From Maratus speciosus (Eukaryota > Arthropoda > Arachnida > Araneae > Salticidae): a stretch of 64,000 nt of DNA. This document shows, piece after piece, positions 57,716 to 64,000 of the stretch. The stretch's first letter is position 1. Each line of letters opens with the position of its first letter. A program made the translations under genes and the position numbers. A model generated the notes under the pieces. The model was not told the DNA's origin. It saw only the letters and a list, made by a program, of their open reading frames with translations, and searched no databases. Location: assembly GCA_963932465.1 (NCBI GenBank), contig OZ010798.1, forward strand, positions 15,794,981 to 15,858,980. Reading direction: 5' to 3'.

Positions 57716-57896
57716 TTTATTTTTGTGGGGATATCCGTTACTAAAATTTCCATGATCATCATTGAATTATGTGATGTTTTAATTTATATTTGTTCTTACA
57801 ATTCAATTATTTTTCATTCATAATGAGATAATATGACTGCAAATTTAGTTAAACATTGTTACTAGAATAATGTAAGACAAATACAGATGGAAAATA

Positions 57897-58655
57897 CAAT
57901 ACACTCCCTTAAATCCGCGAATGCCTAAAATCTGCATATTTTTTCAGATGTAAACAATGAAATCTACAGTTAAGTTGCAGGAACAAAATTCAAGATGGTG
58001 CCGAAATCAGCAACTACCGCAATGTTTTTTTTACTAAATTTTTTGTTAATCATTCTCTTTTGGCTATTACAGCTGATTTATTACTAAATAAATTTACATT
58101 ACTTTTGATATAAATTAGCATATCTATATCAAAAATTCCAGCGTTCGAAATGGAAAAATCCTTGAACCGGAACGCTATTTTAAAATTATTGTTTGTGGAA
58201 TTTTTTATTTAAAATTATAGACAAATTTATTTCTAAACATACAAAGCAGTCTAAGAAAAGCATTCAAGACTCTAAATATCAATGAAAAAAGTTACTAAAG
58301 TTAGAACGAATAATGACATAATGATCTTACGATCGCTTTACCACTAGTTGGCAGCATAGGACTTTTGGAATGGAATTGAATCGATTTCATCGGTAATAAT
58401 TTAATATTTTTCTACATATTTATTTTCCATAATTATTTTAATAATTACTTACTTTTAAACTAATAAATTATTTTAATATTTTACTTATTTTAATGTTTCA
58501 CTTTATTGCAAGCATTCATTATAATTTTCCTTGCTTAACTATCAATCAAATTAATGTTTGAAAAATGTAAACAAATCAATGACCAGAAATCTGCAAAATT
58601 CTAAAATCCGCACAGCCATTGGTCCCGAGCTGTGCGCGTTTGAGGGAGTCTACTG
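57897..58655. mobile_element. pogo-like family B element, copy 7 (subfamily 2, inverted)
   Basis: Inverse of copy 5 throughout (GGCAGCATAGGACTTTTGG, GAACCGGAACGC). The left end is worn (CACTCCCTTAAATCC) and the right end intact (GAGGGAGTCTACTG). Confidence 0.78.
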
Positions 58656-58796
58656 TAATTATTAAAACGATTAATTAATAACCTCTTTTTAAACAAATTT
58701 ATTACGGAAAATATTACTAGCATATTCAACATATTTCAGTATGGTATAAAAGAGAACGATAGTGTGAGAAAAACCAAAATTAACTACAGTCGAACT

Positions 58797-59302
58797 CGGT
58801 TATAGCGAGCACGAAGGGACCGTGATATTTGCTCGTTATAAATGGGTGCTCGTAAAAAAACGGGTTCATAAAAAGTTACACAAATTCATAAATACTTACT
58901 TTATTATACATTTATTTTTTATTTCTGTACAGTACAAAAGAAGTTTGTTAATTTGCTTTGAACTGTCTTATTGTGTCTTTCTTGTGTTGCTGTTCTTCGA
59001 AGAGGACTCTTCGCCCGAAAAACATAATCATTTGAACCCCTGGGTTCGAAAAAAGTTTAAAGTTTTTCTGCACACTCAATTTCTGTTAATTTCGGAATGT
59101 TAAAGTAATTTTTCAAAGAAATGTTATGTGAGCTGGAGAGGCAGAAGTCAATAGAAATTTTATGAATCACAAAAATATTGCTCGCTATAACCGAGGTTTG
59201 CTCGTTAAGAGCTCATTATGCTCCCACAGACTTAACATTGTACAAACCAAGTATTTATGATTTCCTCGTTAAATCAGGGTTCGTTATAAGCGAGTTCGAC
59301 TG
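58797..59302. mobile_element. Tigger/pogo-type element (CAGTCGAACTCGGTTATA ends)
   Basis: Starts at TA with CAGTCGAACTCGGTTATAGC and ends GCTATAA-type repeats followed by TATAAGCGAGTTCGACTG. Right TA is mutated to AA. Repeated TGCTCG(T/C)TATAA motifs are near both ends. About 506 bp. A 93-codon plus frame inside (58822-59103) is not recognised. Confidence 0.75.
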
Positions 59303-60785
59303 AAGTGTCAATCAAAGTCTTCCATTTTTTTCTGAGATAAAACTGGTATCCCTATACATACATTACAAAAATAGAAGGTTGTTAGAACCTGTTGCCTATA
59401 CAAAAGTGGAACAATGCAACCTGTTAGTCAAAAAGTAACTATATTTATCATATCTATATCTAGTCTTTATAGGATCACATGTGTGTCTAGGTAGGGCATA
59501 AGTACAAACTATTTTGGTAGAAACTTCACGAGGCTCCCTCCCCAAAAAAAGTTGGTGAATGCTGTTACACTTGGCAAATTTACAAACTTGTTTGATAAAT
59601 TTACTTAAAACTTTAATAAAAACTATAGTACACTTTCTATTTCCGATATACTAGGCAAAAGTTACAAACCTAAATGGAAATACCTATTATTAACTTTTTA
59701 CAAATAAGAACTATATTACATTTTTTAACTGTGGTAATTTGGCAAAATTATAAAACTAGTGGGCAAACACTGAAATTTGACTTGGCAATTTATGGTCCTC
59801 CCCTTCCGGAGAAAAAGTCTTAGCGAGATGGCCCTGATTTCACTTTTAAAAGTTAGGCCTAAATATACACAAAAGGCTACAACTATATTTTAGACAAGGA
59901 TGTAATGGTGGTTATAGGATGGTAAAAAATGTATACCTACTGGATGTTTTAAAGAAAGTCCGTATACTATCTGTTCTTCAAATAAAGCTATAGCACATAC
60001 TCTCTGGTTGGTATATACTCTCTTGCCTATAGGGTATACTCTCTGTTTGTTTTTTTAGTACTACACCGCTGATTTTTATAATAAATTAATTATATAAATA
60101 TTTTAATCACATAAATAAATACCTTTAAAGTTACGTGATTAGGACGTGAAAAGATTTCTAAAGTTCCATTTACAAGAAAAACAAAAGCAAATGTAGTACA
60201 TACAGACTGATCAATTTTGCAAAGACGCTCCTGTCCAACGCGATTGTCGATTAAATGAAATTTTCGATTCCTATAACCATGAATTAATCTTTTGAAAGTA
60301 GAAAAATCGAATATAGATTTTTAATCGAAACATTTTATGATATCGATTCATTTCGCCATTTTCTTTTGCGTGGCATTGGGTTTGGTAAGTTGTTTTATAA
60401 CTATCAATCCAGAAACAAATATCGCATTAGTGTTTTTGTATTTGTTTAGTTTGCTAGTTATTTCGCTTGAATCCGAAAAAAAAAAAGGATCAGTTTCTGT
60501 TTTCTCGGTATTGAAATCGTATTAAAATAACACATAATATTTCTTATCAATTACTAAAATTCTGATAATTAGAGTAGTCCGTAAATAATAGTGCTATTTT
60601 TTTTAATATTTACAAATTTCTTATTAGTATTAAGCTCTTTAGGTGAACTGTGCTTTGAGAGATGACCGTGTTTATGAGTGTTGAATTCATTTTGTGCGGG
60701 GGGGGGGGGGGATTCCTCAACGGAAGATTTGAGATTTTGTTATTTCAATGGTCGAAAAGTGCAATTCCCTCCTCCTCCCAAACTA
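59303..60785. other. AT-rich sequence, no gene seen
   Basis: No coding region recognised. TTGGCAAATTTA/AATTTGGCAAAAT motifs at 59570-59760 hint at an old repeat. A G14-15 run lies at about 60699. A 62-codon hydrophobic plus-strand frame at 60337-60525 has no identifiable family. Confidence 0.45.
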
Positions 60786-61172
60786 TAGGGGAGAGTGGGG
60801 CAAGTTGGAACTTTTTTACTTTTGGATCCCTAACTTAGTAAACTAAAGGTGTTAGTTAAATAACTTAGAGTTATATTCTAGTTCAATATGTTTGCTACAA
60901 TTTAAAATAAAGTATTTAAAAAAAATTCACACTGAAGCAAAATATGCATGACAATATAACTATTGACAAACTTTGAACATAGTGTGGGGCAAGTTGGAAC
61001 ACAATTAAACAAGTTACAAAATTAGTTATAAAATATTTAATTTTAATAATATGAAGTTACAGATAATACAAAATATTGTAACCTGGTAGTTTCTGTACTT
61101 GGTATTTTTTACAGTCCTTCAAAAATTGATAAATCATAGGGAAATACCAATTTACTAATACATCTGTAAGTA

Positions 61173-61917
61173 CAGTAGACTCCCTCAAATCCGCACAGCT
61201 TGAGACCAGAGTTTGTGCGGATTTTAGAATTTTGCGGATTTCTGGTCATTGATTTGTTTACATTTTTGAAACATTAAATTCATTGGTAGTTAAGCAAGGG
61301 AAATTATAATGAATGCTTACAATAAAGTGAAACATTCAAATAAGTAAAATCATAAAATAATTTATTAGTTTAAAAGTAAGTAATTAATAAAAATTTAGAA
61401 AAATATTAAATTATTACGAATGAAATCGATTCCAAAAGTCCTATGCTGCCATCTAGTAAAAGCAAGGAGAACAGTGTTAATGCTATTATCAGTATATATA
61501 GCTTATTGCACTCACTGTAACTTTTTCATTGGTATTTAGAGTCTTCAATGCTTTTCTTATACTGCTTTGTATGTTTAGAAATCAATTTGTCTATAATTTT
61601 TAAAAAAATCCGCGAAAAATAATTTTAAAATAGCGTTCCGGTTCGTGGATTTTTTCATTTCGAACCCTGGAAGTTTTGATATAGATATGCTAATTTATAT
61701 CAAAACCAAAAGTAATGTAAATTTATTTAGTAATAAACCAGCTGTAATAGCCAAAAGAGAATGATTAACAAAAAATTTAGTAAAAAAAACACTGCGGTAG
61801 TCGCTGATTTCGGCGTCATCTTGAATTTTGTTCCTGCAACTTAACTGTAAATTTCATTGTTTACATCCGAAAAAATACGCGGATTTTAGGGGTTCGCGGA
61901 TTTAAGGGAGTCTACTG
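61173..61917. mobile_element. pogo-like family B element, copy 8 (subfamily 2), nested
   Basis: TA-flanked, 745 bp, same orientation as copy 5, CAGTAGACTCCCTCAAATCC to GGGAGTCTACTG. Includes CCTATGCTGCCATCTAGT. Inserted in the GGGGAGAG element. Confidence 0.83.
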
Positions 61918-62041
61918 TACTACAGACTGTGTTAGGAGCCTTGTCAGGGAAAACAAAACTCTATCACTATTACACTTTAGAAGAAAATTAATTTCTACTC
62001 TATTCTCTTTAATTGCCTGTACCATCCAAACAAAATATATT

Positions 62042-62158
62042 TTATTTCTTTTTAGTGGGAAGCTTCACGACAAGAAAATCATTAATTTGTGGTTTCCTAT
62101 TCTCATAAATTGGTAAATCAATAGAATCATCATCATCTCCTGTAGTCAAACCCAATTT
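62042..62158 (-). pseudogene. possible pogo-type transposase C-terminal scrap
   Basis: Minus-strand frame ending at TAA (62044-62042) reads an acidic stretch (TTGDDDDSIDL) and then KPQINDFLVVKLPTKKK. The final part resembles the short beta-rich tail (DxVLVK...KK) at the end of some pogo/Tigger-type transposases. Short and without catalytic core, so the call is tentative. Confidence 0.3.
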
Positions 62159-62159
62159 T

Positions 62160-62300
62160 CTATAGGGAAAATCGGGTTTTTTTCAAAAGTATAATATATG
62201 TGATTACATTATTGTATACTATATTATTTATATATTATATATACAATACAGCAAAAAATATATATATTGTTCCCTTCCCTTATATACATTATAATTGTAA
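62160..62300. repeat. TA-rich microsatellite-like tract
   Basis: Imperfect TATA/ATAT repeats around 62205-62275. Simple sequence inside the GGGGAGAG element. Confidence 0.6.
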
Positions 62301-63576
62301 TGCTATTTTGCAAATTATAAATTGTACAAATTATACGAATTTACATTAATTGAGTATCGGTGTTCTCACAAATTAGTTTTTAACATAAAATAAAAATATA
62401 AATTCTTAATTTACATAAAAAGTAAAATTTTGATTTAGTTAGAAGTTTTCTTTTCAGGAATATAGTTGATTTGAATTTTTTATATACATTCTTATTAATA
62501 TACCTTTACATATAATTATGTATTATCAGTAGCATAGTAATTTAAAAATTGTGGAGGGGGAGGGCTCAAATAGTTTCTAACTCAGTATGATCAAAATGAC
62601 TGAAAAAAAAATCAATGATAAAGCGTCTCATTAATATAATTATTAATCAATTTTATTCATAGTTAAAATTGTGTATGTGCATTATTTCAAAATAAACATT
62701 AAGGAATAAATTAAATTTTACAATTTAGTGAAATATGGTAGTCGAGAGTATGGAAGAAAAAAAAAATGTATGGCTCTGGGGCCTCTTTGGAGTCTCTCTT
62801 CTTCCCCCTTACCTTCAAACAGCACAAATATCTACCAATTCCAGTGCTTCTTCCACATCAACTTCCATAAAAATGTGCCAATTCAATAAATGTATTCTTG
62901 TGACTGAGAATCCAGATATAACATTTGAATTGATTGTGTAAAGGCTAACGGAAAAGAAACATTTACAATTCCTGGTACTATATCATAGATTGTCATAGTT
63001 AATCCTGGTGGTTAACCATCCATGCATTACTTGCTGTATTTATACAATTTCTCTATCAAAAGTCAATAAAAAGGTTAAAAATTTATCATTTTTCACTAAA
63101 TGATATTGCTATTTAAATAAAGATATTGGGAAATTAGTATCTATAAAATGTCCTAAGTAAGAAAAGATAGGGGGCATGTTGGAACACTGTTCCAACATGC
63201 CCTTCCAAAGTGTTTCAACATGCCCCATACTACACTTTTGTTTATCTATTATTTTAGGCCTTACATAACAATAGCTATTTGTTAATGGCTGCTATTAAAT
63301 AAAAGCCTGATTTTCAAGCAATTTGACAACATAATTTGAGGTTAGTTTAATATAATAATTTAAAAATTAATAAGGATTGTAAGGAATACAGAAAATTTAT
63401 TTACCTTGCATCAAATTAAAAAAATTAACCTGCTAGGAAAACTTGAAGACCTAGGGTCTCGAAAACAATATGGATGCTAGATGTGCTTAAGAGACACTAG
63501 TTAAGAATTCCCAGAAGCTCCTGATTTTTTTAAAATGGCTACCAATTTAAGTGTTTCAACATGCCCCACTCTCCCC

Positions 63577-64000
63577 TATAATGGTTTCCCGCGGAGCCAC
63601 AGAAATCCGAATCCCTCCTTGAGAAAAATGTCTGAATTCAACTTCAAACCTGATGTGCATAGTGGAGAGGACAGTAGAGTCTGCAAAATCCGCACAGCTT
63701 GGGACCAGAGGAAGTGCGGATTTTAGAGTTTTGCAGATTCTGCATTAAATGATTTTATTTTTTTTAACTTACTTGTATCCATTTTCAAGAAGAGCTTTTA
63801 ATAATTCAATTTAAGCAAAGCAAAACTTGAATCCCTTTTATTTACCTGTACATTATAATTTTAATACCCAAAATTATTTTTTATTACAATTTTTAAACAT
63901 TTCTTGTATAGTTCTTTGCTTGAGAACTTTTATTTTCTCTTGATGAAGTTTCTTTTGAATTCTGTAAACAGTTATTATTTGCTGTTGGTTTGTGCAACTC
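63577..64000. other. window end with start of another pogo-like family B copy (about 63673)
   Basis: CAGTAGAGTCTGCAAAATCC, CACAGCTTGGGACCAGAGG and GTGCGGATTTTAGAGTTTTGC at 63673-63740 match the start of family B copies such as 61173. Homology seems to fade by about 63760, so this is either a decayed copy or one running out of the window. Confidence 0.6.

Larger units (their letters stand above)
60788..63576 (-). mobile_element. 2.8-kb GGGGAGAG-type element with internal end-motif copies
   Basis: TA-flanked. Ends GGGGAGAGTGGGGCAAGTTGG and the inverse of GGGGAGAGTGGGGCATGTTG. The GGGGCA(A/T)GTTGGAAC motif recurs inside at 60985 and 63170-63230, including a 31-base palindrome. A pogo-like element is nested at 61173-61917, and a short minus-strand coding scrap is present. 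It resembles the smaller element at 32680. Confidence 0.75.

Noticed and set aside
47290..60715. G13-G17 runs as regulatory or quadruplex elements
   Set aside because: Homopolymer runs near transposon ends at 47295, 49808 and 60699 are common and error-prone in assemblies. There is no supporting context.

Overview
The window is AT-rich eukaryotic nuclear DNA from an animal, most likely an arachnid and plausibly a spider. The clues are C2H2 zinc-finger arrays with [17 protein letters not shown] repeats and NEKPF/KEKPF linkers, a cysteine-rich CXC-tail pseudogene of a family I know from arthropod genomes, and a dense mix of DNA transposons (pogo/Tigger, Tc1/mariner, hAT, piggyBac-like). There are no operons, Shine-Dalgarno sites or other bacterial features. 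Only one intact gene-like reading frame is convincing: a ten-finger C2H2 protein on the minus strand at 28432-29289. Everything else recognisable is a mobile element, a transposon-derived pseudogene, or unassigned AT-rich sequence.

Layout. 1-5070: a degraded paralogue of the zinc-finger gene (plus strand), its upstream region split by a piggyBac-like insertion (453-1862) and then a hAT-like insertion (1870-3117). 5226-9722: a hAT-like element and a long-inverted-repeat element. 10331-17079: a complete but decayed Ty3/gypsy LTR retrotransposon with two 383-bp LTRs; its integrase is interrupted by a 1.4-kb array of tRNA-like repeats flanked by a 12-bp duplication. 17101-20499: a hAT terminus, then a CXC-domain pseudogene lying between inverted arms. 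21469-27302: Tc1-like, pogo/Tigger, hairpin and hAT elements. 27620-32319: the intact zinc-finger gene, with a MITE downstream and a SINE and a Tc1 transposon upstream. 32680-36461: a GGGGAGAG-type element, a Tigger derivative, a small piggyBac-type MITE, and a third fragment of the zinc-finger upstream region. 37391-42032: hAT-like material and a nested hAT/piggyBac/mariner stack. 42202-46823: a fold-back element with three long arms. 47732-64000: many copies of one pogo-like family (CAGTAGACTCCCTC termini), including a four-deep nested stack at 49209-54300, a 36-40-bp minisatellite, and a 2.8-kb GGGGAGAG element.

The main biological story is a triplicated zinc-finger locus used as a landing site for transposons. 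Because the copies are paralogous, several insertions can be compared with their empty sites, which gives a relative order of events. No operon-like cooperation between genes is visible. I saw no clearly novel cellular system. The most unusual structures are the three-armed fold-back element, the tRNA-like array inside the gypsy integrase, the CXC pseudogene between inverted arms, and elements carrying internal copies of their own terminal motif.
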